Shown: positions 1 through 8,868, counted from the stretch's first letter. The stretch is 64,000 bases of DNA from Mycolicibacterium sp. P9-22 (GCF_008329585.1 NZ_NPKP01000012.1:62001-126000); one strand, 5' to 3'. The notes: generated by a model from the sequence alone, not told the origin. Numbers and translations are program-made.

Positions 1-284
1 TTGTGGCTCTGGAACACGAAACCGCTGCGCGACTGGAACCGGCGCACCTCGGGTCGCGGTGTGGGCGTGGCGAAGTCGATCTCCACATCGTCGACCCGGA
101 TGACTCCGGCATCGGCGCGATCCAGCGCGTTCAGGGTGCGCAGCAGCGTCGTCTTGCCCGAGCCCGACGGTCCGATGATCGCCGTCGCGGTGCCGGTGGC
201 CACCTTGAAGGACACCCCGCGCAGCACCTTGTTGTCACCGAACGCCTTCTCGACGCCCTGGGCCTCGACACGATATTCGGTCAT
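1..284 (-). CDS. polar amino-acid ABC transporter ATP-binding protein (3' part outside window)
   Basis: This is the N-terminal 94 or so residues of an ABC ATPase of the GlnQ/HisP type; the C-terminal half lies beyond the left edge. A Walker A motif GPSGSGKTT is visible near residue 40 and a Q-loop (FVFQSHN) near residue 90. The ATG at 284 overlaps the stop of the upstream permease gene by 4 bp (ATGA), so the two are translationally coupled. It should energise uptake by the fused binding-protein/permease encoded just upstream. The amino-acid substrate (glutamine, glutamate or another polar amino acid) cannot be read from the sequence. Confidence 0.9.
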   Translation of the reverse strand, partial: MTEYRVEAQGVEKAFGDNKVLRGVSFKVATGTATAIIGPSGSGKTTLLRTLNALDRADAGVIRVDDVEIDFATPTPRPEVRRFQSRSGFVFQSH

Positions 285-2491
285 CTCGCCACGTACCTTT
301 CCAGTCGATGCTCCACTCTGGCCTGCCCGAAGGACAGCACCAGGCAGATCACCCAGTAGTAGATCGCCGCCGTGCCGTAGAGCGCGAAGAACTCGAAGGT
401 CGGCGCCGCGACGATCTGGGCCTGGCGCAGCAGCTCGGTGACGAGGATCGTCGAGGCCAGGGAGGTGTCCTTGACCAGTGAGATCAAGGTGTTGGACAGC
501 GGCGGCACCGCGACCCGGGTGGCCTGGGGCAAGATGATGCGCCGCAGCGCGCCGGTGTAGTTGTAGCCGATGGTCTCGGCGGCCTCCCACTGACCCTTGG
601 GCACGCTCTGGATGGCGGAACGGATGATCTCGGCGGCGTAGCCGCCGACGTTGAGGCTGAACGCGATCACCGCGGCCGGGAACGGATCGATCTTCACCCC
701 GAACTCCGGTAGCGCGTAGAACACGATGAACAGCTGGACCAGCAGCGGTGTGCCGCGGATGATCGAGATGTAGAACCGCGCCACATTGCTCAGCACCACG
801 TTCGACGACAACCGGGCCAGCGCCACCGCCAGCGCGATCACCAGCCCGACGATGAAACTGATGATCGTCAGCGGGATCGTCATGGTGAGCGCGGCCTTGG
901 CGAGCGGCCACAGGTTGTCGAGCACCAGTTGGAACGCCGAACGCACCTGAGGGGGCTCCTGCTGTGATCCCGGCGCGTTCGGCGTGCTCTCCTGCGCACC
1001 ACCGGTCGCATCGGCCTTCAGGTATTTCTCCGAGATCGCGGTCAGCTTGCCGTCGGCGCGCAGTTCGTCGAGTGCGCCGTTGAGTTCGGGCAGCAGGCCG
1101 CTGTTCTTGCGGGCGGCGAAGCCCTGATCGCTCGTCTGGCCGGTCTGCGCGGCGATCTTGACCGAGGTGTCGCCGGTCTCGGCGAGGTAGGCGTACACCG
1201 CGACGCTGTCGTTCACGGTCGCGTCGATGCGGCCCTGGTTGAGCAGCGTGATCGCCTGCGCGAAGCCCTCCACGCCTTCGACCGTGGCCCCGGCGTCACG
1301 CGCGACCTGAGCCCAGTTGCTGGTGATCGACTGGGCGGTGGTCTTACCCTTCAGATTCTCGAGCGAGGTGATCGAGTCGTCATCGGCCCGGGTGACGATC
1401 ACGCCCTCGCCGACCGTATAGGGCTGGGACAGGTCGTATTTGGCCTGGCGTTCGGGGTTGATGGTGACCTGGTTGGCGACGATGTCGAACCGGTTGGCTT
1501 CCAGGGCGGCGAAAATGGAATCCCATGGGGTTTCCACGAATTGGACGGGTACGCCGAGCTGTTCGCCGACCGCCTTGGCGACGTCGATGTCGTAGCCGAC
1601 CAGATCGCCGGTGGCCGGATCGTGATAGCTGAACGGCGCGTAGGTGCCTTCGGTGCCCACCCGCAGCACGCCGGCCGCCCGGATCGGGGTGTCCGCGGGT
1701 GCCCCGGTGGCGTCGGCCTTGAGGTAGCGCTGCGAGATTTCCTTGAGCGTGCCGTCCGCGCGCAGTTCGCTCAGCGCCCGGTCCAGCTCCGGCAGATAGC
1801 CGCTGTCCTTGCGGGCCGCGAAGCCCTGCTCGCTCTTCTCCCCGACGGTGCCCGCGATCTTGACGCTCTTGTCGCCCGTCTCGGCCAGGTAGGCGTACAC
1901 CGCGATGCTGTCATTGATGACGACATCGACGCGGCCCTGATTGAGCAGCGTGATGGACTGCGTGAAACCCTCCACCGGTTCGACCTTCGCTCCGGCGTCA
2001 CGGGCCACCTTGGACCAGTTGCTGGTGGCGTTCTCCGCCGCGGTCTTGCCCTTGACATCGGCGAGCGACTTGATGGAATCGTCGTTCGCGCGAGTGACGA
2101 TGACACCCTCACCGACGGTGTAGGGCTGGGACAGGTCGTACTTGCCCTCGCGTTCGGCGGTGATGGTCACCTGGTTGGCGACGATGTCGAACCGGTCGGC
2201 CTCCAGCGCGGCGAAGATGGAATCCCACGGGGTCTCCACGAACTCGACGCGGACGCCCAGTTTCTCACCGACCGCCTTGGCGACGTCCACGTCGTAACCG
2301 ACGAGCTCACCGGTCTTGGGGTCGTGATAGCTGAACGGTGAGTAGACGCCTTCGGTGCCGACCCGCAGGACGCCGGCCGACTTGATCGGGTCGGCGGCCC
2401 TTTCGCCGGACGTACCGCACCCGGCGGCACCGAGGATCACCGCGGCGACCAGGAGGATGGCAAGCGGCACCCGCCGCAGGTTTCCGAGCAC
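281..2491 (-). CDS. fused amino-acid ABC transporter: two tandem solute-binding domains plus permease
   Basis: The protein has a lipoprotein signal (lipobox LGAAGC) and two family-3 solute-binding domains of about 228 residues each joined by a short linker. A polar amino-acid permease domain of about 210 residues follows, with the EAA-type loop GGYAAEIIRSAIQSVPKG. The lipoprotein anchors the binding domains outside the membrane while the C-terminal domain forms the channel. I chose the GTG at 2491 because it gives a normal 24-residue signal and a TACGGT -10-like hexamer ends 6 bp upstream, which fits a leaderless start. A GTG at 2539, overlapping the upstream stop, would add 16 residues. Fusions of one binding domain to the permease are known; a tandem duplication is uncommon. 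The ATPase gene follows directly. Confidence 0.88.
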   Translation of the reverse strand: MLGNLRRVPLAILLVAAVILGAAGCGTSGERAADPIKSAGVLRVGTEGVYSPFSYHDPKTGELVGYDVDVAKAVGEKLGVRVEFVETPWDSIFAALEADRFDIVANQVTITAEREGKYDLSQPYTVGEGVIVTRANDDSIKSLADVKGKTAAENATSNWSKVARDAGAKVEPVEGFTQSITLLNQGRVDVVINDSIAVYAYLAETGDKSVKIAGTVGEKSEQGFAARKDSGYLPELDRALSELRADGTLKEISQRYLKADATGAPADTPIRAAGVLRVGTEGTYAPFSYHDPATGDLVGYDIDVAKAVGEQLGVPVQFVETPWDSIFAALEANRFDIVANQVTINPERQAKYDLSQPYTVGEGVIVTRADDDSITSLENLKGKTTAQSITSNWAQVARDAGATVEGVEGFAQAITLLNQGRIDATVNDSVAVYAYLAETGDTSVKIAAQTGQTSDQGFAARKNSGLLPELNGALDELRADGKLTAISEKYLKADATGGAQESTPNAPGSQQEPPQVRSAFQLVLDNLWPLAKAALTMTIPLTIISFIVGLVIALAVALARLSSNVVLSNVARFYISIIRGTPLLVQLFIVFYALPEFGVKIDPFPAAVIAFSLNVGGYAAEIIRSAIQSVPKGQWEAAETIGYNYTGALRRIILPQATRVAVPPLSNTLISLVKDTSLASTILVTELLRQAQIVAAPTFEFFALYGTAAIYYWVICLVLSFGQARVEHRLERYVAR
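1001..1684 (-). repeat. solute-binding domain copy 2 (tandem intragenic repeat)
   Basis: Second copy of the duplicated solute-binding domain, adjacent to the permease domain. It keeps the same start (AAGVLRVGTEG) and end (YLKADATG) as copy 1, so the duplication unit is one whole domain plus its linker. The divergence between the copies shows that this is not an assembly artefact. Confidence 0.85.
1703..2386 (-). repeat. solute-binding domain copy 1 (tandem intragenic repeat)
   Basis: First of two direct in-frame copies, period 702 bp (234 codons). The copies share long identical blocks such as ETPWDSIFAALEA, RFDIVANQVTI and YDLSQPYTVGEGVIVTRA. By eye about three quarters of residues are identical. 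The partner copy is at 1001-1684. Confidence 0.85.
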
Positions 2492-2535
2492 GGGCGGACC
2501 GTAACAATGGTTGCCCGCCGGGCACAGGGTTTCGC

Positions 2536-3393
2536 TCACACGGGCCGGTATACCCAGGGTTCGCGCGGAAGAGACATGGGGTCGAACTCGGTGAGCATGC
2601 CGTCGAGGGTCGTTTTTGCGTAGCCCAGCGAATCCGCGATGAGACGCATGGCGGGCCGCACCCCGATCTCGGCGAGCGTCACCGCGCCATCGCGTTTGGC
2701 CAGCCGCTTGCCCTCGGTGTTGAGTACCAGCGGTACGTGCGCGTAGGTCACCGGCGGGTAGCCCAGCAGGGCCGCGAGATACGCCTGCCGCGGAGACGAC
2801 GGCAGCAGGTCGTCCCCGCGCACCACCTGGTCGATGCCCGCGGCGGCATCGTCGACGACCACGGCCAGGTTGTAGGCGGTCACCCCGTCACCGCGGCGCA
2901 ACACGAAATCGTCCACCACACCGGTGAATTCGCCGTGCAGGAGGTCGGTGACGGTGTACGAGAAGGTGTTGCTGCGCAACCGCAGCGCCGGTGGACGATC
3001 CGGATGGGCCGGGGGCTCGCGGTCCCGGCAGGTGCCCGGGTAGGCGCCCTCCGGGGCGTGTGGGGCCCGCGGCGCACCGAGAATATCCTTTCTGCTGCAA
3101 AAGCATTCGTACACCAGGCCGCGATCGGAGAGCTCGGCGATGACGGCGTCGTAGCGTCCCGCGTGCGCGCTCTGATACTCGGGCGGGTCGTCGGAGATCA
3201 CCCCGATGGCGGTCAGGTCATCGAGCTGGCGGGCGGCCACATCGCTGAACGTGCGGTCGTCGAGATCCTCGACCCGGATCAGGAACCTGCGTTCCGTGGA
3301 TTTGGCGAACAACCAGGCCAGTACCGCGGTGCGTAGATTGCCGATGTGCAGGTCGGCCGACGGGCTGGGCGCGAACCGGCCTGCTGGTGGCAT
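2536..3393 (-). CDS. gluQ: glutamyl-Q tRNA(Asp) synthetase
   Basis: This is a 285-residue paralogue of the glutamyl-tRNA synthetase catalytic core without an anticodon-binding domain. That length and architecture are typical of GluQ-RS, which attaches glutamate to queuosine in tRNA(Asp). The class I signature appears as ADLHIGNLRTA (HIGH-like) near residue 15, and a KMSKS-like KRLAKRDG occurs near residue 230. A Cys cluster (ECFCSRKD, then YPGTCRD) matches the zinc site of the family. It lies 14 bp downstream of the MBL hydrolase gene and may be co-transcribed with it. Its 3' end touches the possible upstream start of the ABC permease gene. Confidence 0.9.
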   Translation of the reverse strand: MPPAGRFAPSPSADLHIGNLRTAVLAWLFAKSTERRFLIRVEDLDDRTFSDVAARQLDDLTAIGVISDDPPEYQSAHAGRYDAVIAELSDRGLVYECFCSRKDILGAPRAPHAPEGAYPGTCRDREPPAHPDRPPALRLRSNTFSYTVTDLLHGEFTGVVDDFVLRRGDGVTAYNLAVVVDDAAAGIDQVVRGDDLLPSSPRQAYLAALLGYPPVTYAHVPLVLNTEGKRLAKRDGAVTLAEIGVRPAMRLIADSLGYAKTTLDGMLTEFDPMSLPREPWVYRPV

Positions 3394-3407
3394 ATCGCCA
3401 CGCTAGA

Positions 3408-4049
3408 TCACGCCACCTGCTCCAGCCGATCACGGGCCTCCGCCGCGCACTGTGCCCATCGCGGACCGGGAACCTGCACCCCGGATTCGGAGGGGAAGGC
3501 GCTGGAGATCACCAGGTCGGGATGCAACCTGCCCAGCACCTGCAGGCTGTCCTGTAGTTGGGCGGCGTCGCTGATCCCGGGAAGGTGGCCGGCCGCCCAA
3601 CCGCCGTCCTCGCCCAGGAAGATGGTGTCGCCGGTGAACAGGTAGCTCTGCCCGTTGGCGCCGGGCACCAGGTAGCTGGTGCTGCCGGGGGAGTGGCCCG
3701 GGGTGGGGATGACCTCGATGCCGTTGCCGTCGACATGCCTACTGCCGATCGGGACGGCGATATGTGCGTGCCGGCCGATATCGACCAGCTCGGCCACCGG
3801 GGCGTGCAGGCGGGCACCGAACTGCTCGGCGATGCGGCCCAGCATCGGGCCGGCCTCGTCGCGGTGGGACAGGTACTGGTGGGCGACTCCGCCGAGCTGT
3901 TGCAGTTCGGCGAAATCGGCGTCGGTCTGGGTGCTGTAGAACAGCACGTTGCCGTCCGGGCCGCCGGTCCACAGGTAGGCGTGGGTGGTCAGACCGGGAA
4001 ACGGGCTGTCCTGGCGGGTCTCCCACAGGTCGGAGCGGATCTGCCGCAT
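3408..4049 (-). CDS. MBL-fold metallo-hydrolase
   Basis: This is a metallo-beta-lactamase-fold hydrolase of 213 residues. Core motifs are GHSPGSTSYLV and the following FTGDTIFLG. The first metal-binding segment is degenerate: at the place of HxHxDH there is HQYLSHRDEAG, as in several MBL subfamilies of unknown substrate. The ATG at 4049 is preceded by a strong GAGGAGG ribosome-binding site with 5-bp spacing, which decides the start over an upstream in-frame ATG at 4091. Its substrate is unknown. It probably heads the gluQ transcript. Confidence 0.85.
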   Translation of the reverse strand: MRQIRSDLWETRQDSPFPGLTTHAYLWTGGPDGNVLFYSTQTDADFAELQQLGGVAHQYLSHRDEAGPMLGRIAEQFGARLHAPVAELVDIGRHAHIAVPIGSRHVDGNGIEVIPTPGHSPGSTSYLVPGANGQSYLFTGDTIFLGEDGGWAAGHLPGISDAAQLQDSLQVLGRLHPDLVISSAFPSESGVQVPGPRWAQCAAEARDRLEQVA

Positions 4050-4138
4050 GGGTGCCTCCTCGTCTTTGTGACCCCCAGCCTCCAATATCAACCATGGTTG
4101 AGGTCAACTGATTTATTCGAGGGTCGGATGTCCCGAAG

Positions 4139-4180
4139 TGTCACCGATGTCCTGATGTAGACCTGTCACCGACGTCCTGG
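4139..4180. repeat. short direct repeat upstream of the DUF222/HNH gene
   Basis: TGTCACCGATGTCCTGA (4139-4155) recurs as TGTCACCGACGTCCTGG (4164-4180), 15 of 17 bases identical with 25 bp between starts. It lies in the 328-bp gene-free stretch 4050-4377, which otherwise holds only the SOS box and the promoter region of the DUF222/HNH gene. It may be a remnant of a mobile repeat, but no transposase is nearby. Confidence 0.5.
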
Positions 4181-4217
4181 TGGATGGCATTGCGCGGGCC
4201 CGTGATTCGGCGTAGTA

Positions 4218-4233
4218 TCGAACACAAGTTCGA
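4218..4233 (+). promoter_or_regulatory. LexA SOS box
   Basis: TCGAACACAAGTTCGA is a perfect TCGAAC-N4-GTTCGA palindrome, the mycobacterial LexA binding site. It lies 145 bp upstream of the DUF222/HNH reading frame. LexA boxes in front of 13E12-family genes are established in M. tuberculosis, so DNA-damage induction of this locus is expected. Confidence 0.8.
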
Positions 4234-4377
4234 ATGCGACGTAGCTCCCATAGCAACACGGTGAGCTGCAGACCGCGACTCCGGTCGCCGAGAGGTTCGA
4301 TGGTCCCCCGGGACTGTGCGGGCCGTATTGACTGATCGTGCCCTTGTGGGCGCCTTCTGTGAAAGCCGGTATCCAAT

Positions 4378-5689
4378 ATGGACGCCACCCATCTCGACAC
4401 TTTTGTCGATGCATTGATCGATGACCTTGCTGTCGCGCCTGTTCCCGAGCACGACGCTGATCGCGGGCTGTTTCATCTGCTGGACTGTCCCCGGCGGGTC
4501 CTCGACGAACCGCCGCTGTTGGCGGTGCTGGTGGCCGCGGTCACCGCCCGCAACCTGCTGGATCATGTGATCGCCCAGACAGTGGCGGCCGCGGAGCGGC
4601 TGGGGATCCCGGCGCGCAAGCACCTGCGCTCGGGAGTCGATCTGCTCACCAGCTGCGGGGTGGCGCCCGGCGCGGCCTACCGGTCAGCGCGGGTCGGCCG
4701 GGCCGCGCACACGTTGCCGGCGTTGACCCGGGCCCAGCGCCTCGGCGGGGTCGGTATCGAGTTCGCCGACGCCGTCGGCAAAGGGGTCACCCACATCAAC
4801 AACAGAGTCGCCCTGTCCGAAGAGGAGCGGGCCGAGGTCGTCACGAAGCTGATGATCCAGACCACGCCATCGCAGGTGGCCCAGAAGGCCCGCGCGATCG
4901 CCATCGACAAAGCCGCCACTCAACCCGAAGACGACCAGTCGGTGCCGGTCGCGGAGAATGCCGACCTCAACGAGATGACAGTGGTGGTCACCGAGGAAGG
5001 GCGTGTCGCAGCGACTTTCGATGTGGACGCGCTGACCGGTGAAGAACTGCTCACCGCGCTGGACCCGCTATGCCGGCCCATACCGCTGCCGGACGGATCC
5101 CCGGACCCACGCCCGGCCGGCAAACGCCGCGCGGACGCGTGCGGGTCAGCTGGTGCGGACCTACCTGTCGCACTCACAGCGTCCGATGAGCGGTGGGGTG
5201 CTCCCGCACGTCACCCTGATCCGGCCCGCCGCGGCAGGGTTCGTCGACACCCTCGGTTTCACCGGACCGGTCAGCGCCGTCACCGCGGACCTGATCACCT
5301 GCGACAGCACCCTCGGGACGGTCATCGTCGACGGCAACGGGGCACCGCTGGATGTCGGGCGCGCCGAGCGACTGTTCACCCCCGCTATCCGAAAAGGGTT
5401 GGCCGTACGTGATGGTGGCTGCGCGCACCCGGGCTGTGGGCGGCCGGTGTCCTGGTGCGATGCCCACCACATCATCGCGTGGAACTGCGGCGGCAAAACC
5501 TGCCTGGACAACGGGGTGCTGCTATGCCGGCACCACCACACCGCCATCCACCACGGCGGCTGGCAAGTCTATTTGGGCCCGGACCGCCACCCCTGGTTCA
5601 TCCCACCGCATGACCCGGCCGGGCCTGAACCGGCGCACCTGCGCTCCCACGCTCGACGCACCATGACCACCCTGCCCACCGCTGCCTGA
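4378..5689 (+). pseudogene. 13E12-type DUF222/HNH endonuclease gene, frameshifted
   Basis: The first frame (from ATG 4378) encodes the DUF222 region up to about 5139 (ending PAGKRRADA). The next frame then continues with GQLVRTYLSHSQRPMSGG and the HNH nuclease domain (DGGCAHPGCGRP, WCDAHHIIAW, LCRHHHTAIHHGGW) to the stop at 5689. One extra base near 5140 accounts for the break: the joined product would be about 437 residues, a normal size for this actinobacterial repeat family. The catalytic HNH residues are intact. The break may be a genuine inactivation or a sequencing indel. Family members in M. tuberculosis occur as REP13E12 repeats, some of them serving as phage attachment sites. Confidence 0.85.
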
Positions 5690-5739
5690 CCAAATCTTCT
5701 GCGCACCTTGATAACTACACAGTGAACGCTGCCCACGCA

Positions 5740-5773
5740 GCGGGTCCGGCGGAACATCACCCGCCGGACCCGC
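5740..5773. terminator. bidirectional hairpin terminator candidate
   Basis: A perfect 13-bp stem (GCGGGTCCGGCGG at 5740-5752 with CCGCCGGACCCGC at 5761-5773) and an 8-base loop lies between the converging DUF222/HNH gene and ligC2. There is no clear T-tract, as is usual for mycobacterial terminators. The 141-bp gap holds nothing else I recognise. Confidence 0.65.
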
Positions 5774-5831
5774 CACCGCCGCACCGTGTTCGGCACCGAT
5801 ACGCCGAGCGCAGGGAACAAGTGCACTCGCC

Positions 5832-6899
5832 TCAATCCGTGAGCCCTGGGATGATGTCGCCGAGCTGGAAGGTCACCGGTTGTTCGAGTTGTTCGTAAGT
5901 GCACGAATGTGGTTCGCGATCGGGGCGCCACCGGTTGAACTGAGCGGTGTGCCTGAAGCGCCTACCCTCCATGTGGTCGTAGCGGACCTCGACCACCCGT
6001 TCCGGTCGTAGCGGCACGAAGGACAGGCTCTTGTCCGGGTTCCATCGCGAGTTGGCGGTGCGGCGCACGGATGGCTCGACCGGGATGTGCGCCGCCCAGT
6101 TCCACGGGTGGTCATCGAAAGTCGTTACCAGTGGCTGCAATTCGGTGAACAGTTCGCGCCGTCGCGCCATGGTGAACGCGCCGATGACGCCGACCGAGGC
6201 CAGTGATCCGTGCTCGTCGTAGAGCCCGAGCATCAGCGATCCGACCGCATCGTCACCGGACTTGTGCAGCCGGTAGCCGGCCACCACGCAGTCGGCGGTG
6301 CGGGTGTGCTTGATCTTGAACATCGTCCGCTTGTCGGGCTGGTAGACACCGTCGAGCGGTTTGGCGATCACCCCGTCCAAACCGGCGCCCTCGAACTCGG
6401 AGAACCAGCGCTGCGCGGTGGCGGCATCCGTTGTTGCCGGGGTGACGTGGAAGGTCGGGCCGCACCCGTCCAGCGCCTCGACGAGGGCCGCGCGACGCTC
6501 GGAGAACGGCCGCCCCGTCCAGTCCTGGTCGCCGAGCGCGAGCAGATCGAAGGCGATGAAGGCGGCCGGCGTCTCGGCCGCCAGCTTCGTCACCCGCGAC
6601 GCCGCCGGGTGCAGACGCAATTGGAGTGCCCCGAAATCGAGGCCGCCCCCCGTCGCGATCACGATCTCGCCGTCGATGACGCAGCGGGCGGGGAGTTCGG
6701 TGCGCGCCGCATCCACGAGCTCGGGGAAGTACCGGGTCAACGGCCGGATATTGCGGCTGCCCAGCTCGACCTCGTCGCCATCGCGGAACAGCATCGACCG
6801 GAAGCCGTCCCACTTGGGTTCATAGGATGCGCCGGGCGGGATTTCTGGCACCGACTTCGACAGCATCGGCAGGACCGGAGGCGCGACGGGCAGCTTCAT
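5832..6899 (-). CDS. ligC2: ATP-dependent DNA ligase LigC2
   Basis: This is a 355-residue minimal ATP-dependent DNA ligase: nucleotidyltransferase domain plus OB-fold. The adenylated lysine is Lys29 in EPKWDGFR (motif I). Further ligase motifs are CVIDGEIV (III), GLDGVIAKPLDG (IV) and MFKIKHTRTADCVV (V). LigC ligases act in backup DNA end-joining or base-excision repair. A paralogue of almost equal length lies at 24620-25690. In M. smegmatis ligC1, ligC2 and polD1 are near neighbours, and since the other copy adjoins polD, this one is best called LigC2. It is divergent from the VOC gene, with 44 bp between the starts. Confidence 0.92.
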   Translation of the reverse strand: MKLPVAPPVLPMLSKSVPEIPPGASYEPKWDGFRSMLFRDGDEVELGSRNIRPLTRYFPELVDAARTELPARCVIDGEIVIATGGGLDFGALQLRLHPAASRVTKLAAETPAAFIAFDLLALGDQDWTGRPFSERRAALVEALDGCGPTFHVTPATTDAATAQRWFSEFEGAGLDGVIAKPLDGVYQPDKRTMFKIKHTRTADCVVAGYRLHKSGDDAVGSLMLGLYDEHGSLASVGVIGAFTMARRRELFTELQPLVTTFDDHPWNWAAHIPVEPSVRRTANSRWNPDKSLSFVPLRPERVVEVRYDHMEGRRFRHTAQFNRWRPDREPHSCTYEQLEQPVTFQLGDIIPGLTD

Positions 6900-6943
6900 C
6901 GGTTCATTGTTGCTGCCGACCCGGCCGTGGCACGATCGGAGGC

Positions 6944-7342
6944 GTGCTCGGCCATATTGGGCTCAACGTCGCAGATCTTGCGCAGGCGCAGGCGTACTAC
7001 GACGCCCTGTTGCCGCTGCTGGGTTTCGAGCGGTTTCTCGCCGCTGACGATCAGTGCGCCTACAAGCCTGCGGGCGGAAAGCCCGGGACGTACCTGTTCC
7101 TCTATCCGGCTGCAGACCCGACGCCGTACTCACCCGACAAGACCGGCCTGCAGCACCTCGCGTTCATGGTGAGGTCCCGGGGCGATGTCGATCTCGTGCA
7201 TCGTCACGTGCTGTCAGTATCGGGCGAAGTGATCCATCCTCCGCGGGTCTTTCCGGAGTATCCGCCGCCGTATTACGCCACATTCTGGCTGGACCCCTTC
7301 GGGATCATGCTGGAAGCCGTGTGCCACCACGATCGTGACTGA
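6944..7342 (+). CDS. VOC/glyoxalase-family protein
   Basis: This is a 132-residue protein of the vicinal oxygen chelate superfamily: LGHIGLNVADLAQAQAYYD at the N-terminus, QHLAFMV in the middle and the closing FWLDPFGIMLEAVCH. His (LGHIGLN), His (QHLAF) and Glu (LEAV) occupy the usual metal-ligand positions. The GTG at 6944 was chosen because family members begin at this point. A GGAGG lies only 1 bp upstream, too close to act normally, so a leaderless transcript is possible. The substrate is unknown. Confidence 0.75.
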   Translation: MLGHIGLNVADLAQAQAYYDALLPLLGFERFLAADDQCAYKPAGGKPGTYLFLYPAADPTPYSPDKTGLQHLAFMVRSRGDVDLVHRHVLSVSGEVIHPPRVFPEYPPPYYATFWLDPFGIMLEAVCHHDRD

Positions 7343-7359
7343 TCCTCACGGCCGCCTCG

Positions 7360-8790
7360 TCAACGCGCTGCAAGGGGAGGTTCGATGACTTCTCGCGCCG
7401 CGCGGAATCCCGACTGGACGGCACCCTCCATGAAACCCATCCACTCGTCGGCGGTCTCGACGCCGGCCCAGTGAATGCGGCCCACCGGTGTCTTGAGCAG
7501 CGAACGGGCTGAGGTCAGCGCTCCCACCGAGAGGCCGCCTTCGCAGCCGAAGTGGAAAGGTTCGTCGCGCCAGCGCTTCTCCGAATACTGCTGTGGGTGA
7601 AGCGCTTCGGCGCCAAATGCACTCGCATAGACGCCGAACACTGCCTCCTTGCGCTGGGTTTGAGCCTGCGGGCTCTCGTCGCCGTCGACGTCATCGGCGG
7701 TGTAGCAGGCCAGAATGCCCGCCGATCCGTCCTGCGGTGACGCGTCGAGCACGCCAGGAGCCGCCTCGTGATCGGTCAGCGCTGAGCCGGAGAGTCCTGC
7801 GTCGCGCCAGAAGGGGCGTTCGTAGACGGCGTTGACCTTGCGCCCGTGCACCGGATGCCACGCCTCGTGCAAACTCGCTGTGCGCGCAGGCAGGCCGGGC
7901 CGAAACTCGATGGGACGGCACGCGGCCGGACTGATGGCCACGATCGCGTGCTCGGCCTCGAACGACGCGGCGCCGGCGTGGACCGTGACGCCGTCCGCGG
8001 TGTGTTCGATCGCGGTGACGGGGCTGTCCGGGATCACCCGATGTCCGAGGGCGTCGGCCATGCCCAGTGAAAGGGTCTGTGCACCAGAGGTGAATCGCAA
8101 TACCCCCGTCGTGCTCATGCTCGACAACAGGGAGCTGATCCCACCCCAGGTGTTGAGAAAATGCAGGACGAAGAGAAGCGATGTGGTCCTCGGGAAGTAC
8201 CCGAACAACGGCTCCAGCAGGAGTCGGCCCTGCCGTGTCGGCACCATGTCATCGATCCAGGCCCCGATGCTCTGCTGATCGAGTTCCAGTGCCCCGGGCG
8301 CCGACCACGGTTCGGCCCTCGGCACAGTGGCGGCGAGAGTATCCAGACCCCGCAGAGCATGGAGCAGGTCGGCGAGATCTGTAGCAGGTAGTGGCAATTC
8401 GGTCCGCCGAGCGAGCAACGCGAGTGCCGCGCGAACGATCGGACGCGGGATCGGTGCGGTCAGCAGTTTCGCACCCCGCGTCGATCCGATGGGAAAGCTG
8501 TGGGTGGCGCCATTGAGATACGCGACGAAGCGGCCCGCGCCGCCGCTGTCGAACGTCTCGACGCCGAACCGTCCGGCGAGGCGCAGCGCGCGTCGGTGCT
8601 GCGGATACACCAGCGTCGCGCCCTGGTCGATGGTGATGCTGCCGGCTGATCCGTTGAGCGTTCGGCCGCCGACTCGGGGGCTCGCCTCCAGGACCGTCAC
8701 CGCGTCCACACCCGCGTCGACCAACGCGGTGGCGGCCGCCAACCCCGAGAGTCCTGCTCCGATGACGACGACCTCACTACGACCGGGCAT
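7360..8790 (-). CDS. flavin-containing monoamine oxidase
   Basis: This is a 476-residue FAD enzyme with the N-terminal dinucleotide-binding motif VIGAGLSGLAAATALVDAG, the RVGGRTLNG motif of amine oxidases, and a C-terminal FAD contact region HWAGVETADEWMGFMEGAVQ. It should oxidise a primary or secondary amine to the aldehyde with release of ammonia and hydrogen peroxide; polyamines or aromatic amines are plausible substrates. The ATG at 8790 follows GAGAGG and begins directly before the Rossmann motif. It is transcribed divergently from a TetR regulator, with a palindromic operator candidate in the 78-bp gap. Confidence 0.88.
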   Translation of the reverse strand: MPGRSEVVVIGAGLSGLAAATALVDAGVDAVTVLEASPRVGGRTLNGSAGSITIDQGATLVYPQHRRALRLAGRFGVETFDSGGAGRFVAYLNGATHSFPIGSTRGAKLLTAPIPRPIVRAALALLARRTELPLPATDLADLLHALRGLDTLAATVPRAEPWSAPGALELDQQSIGAWIDDMVPTRQGRLLLEPLFGYFPRTTSLLFVLHFLNTWGGISSLLSSMSTTGVLRFTSGAQTLSLGMADALGHRVIPDSPVTAIEHTADGVTVHAGAASFEAEHAIVAISPAACRPIEFRPGLPARTASLHEAWHPVHGRKVNAVYERPFWRDAGLSGSALTDHEAAPGVLDASPQDGSAGILACYTADDVDGDESPQAQTQRKEAVFGVYASAFGAEALHPQQYSEKRWRDEPFHFGCEGGLSVGALTSARSLLKTPVGRIHWAGVETADEWMGFMEGAVQSGFRAAREVIEPPLAAR

Positions 8791-8811
8791 TTCGCTGCGC
8801 CTCTCGCTATT

Positions 8812-8844
8812 CGTACAGTGTACGATCAACACATACGCTGTACG
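8812..8844. promoter_or_regulatory. TetR operator candidate between amine oxidase and tetR
   Basis: CGTACAGTGTACG (8812-8824) is a palindrome with perfect 6-bp arms. A related half-repeat TACGCTGTACG follows at 8834-8844. The position between two divergent starts makes it a likely binding site for the adjacent TetR protein. Confidence 0.6.
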
Positions 8845-8868
8845 GACGGCGTTGGCAAGGAGGTGGCA

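Noticed and set aside
4139..4180. Direct repeat as terminal repeat of an insertion sequence
   Set aside because: No transposase or matching inverted end was found nearby; the repeat is reported only as such.
8818..8868. Upstream ATG (8818) for the TetR gene
   Set aside because: It lies in the operator palindrome and has no ribosome-binding site, whereas GTG 8869 has AAGGAGG at good spacing.
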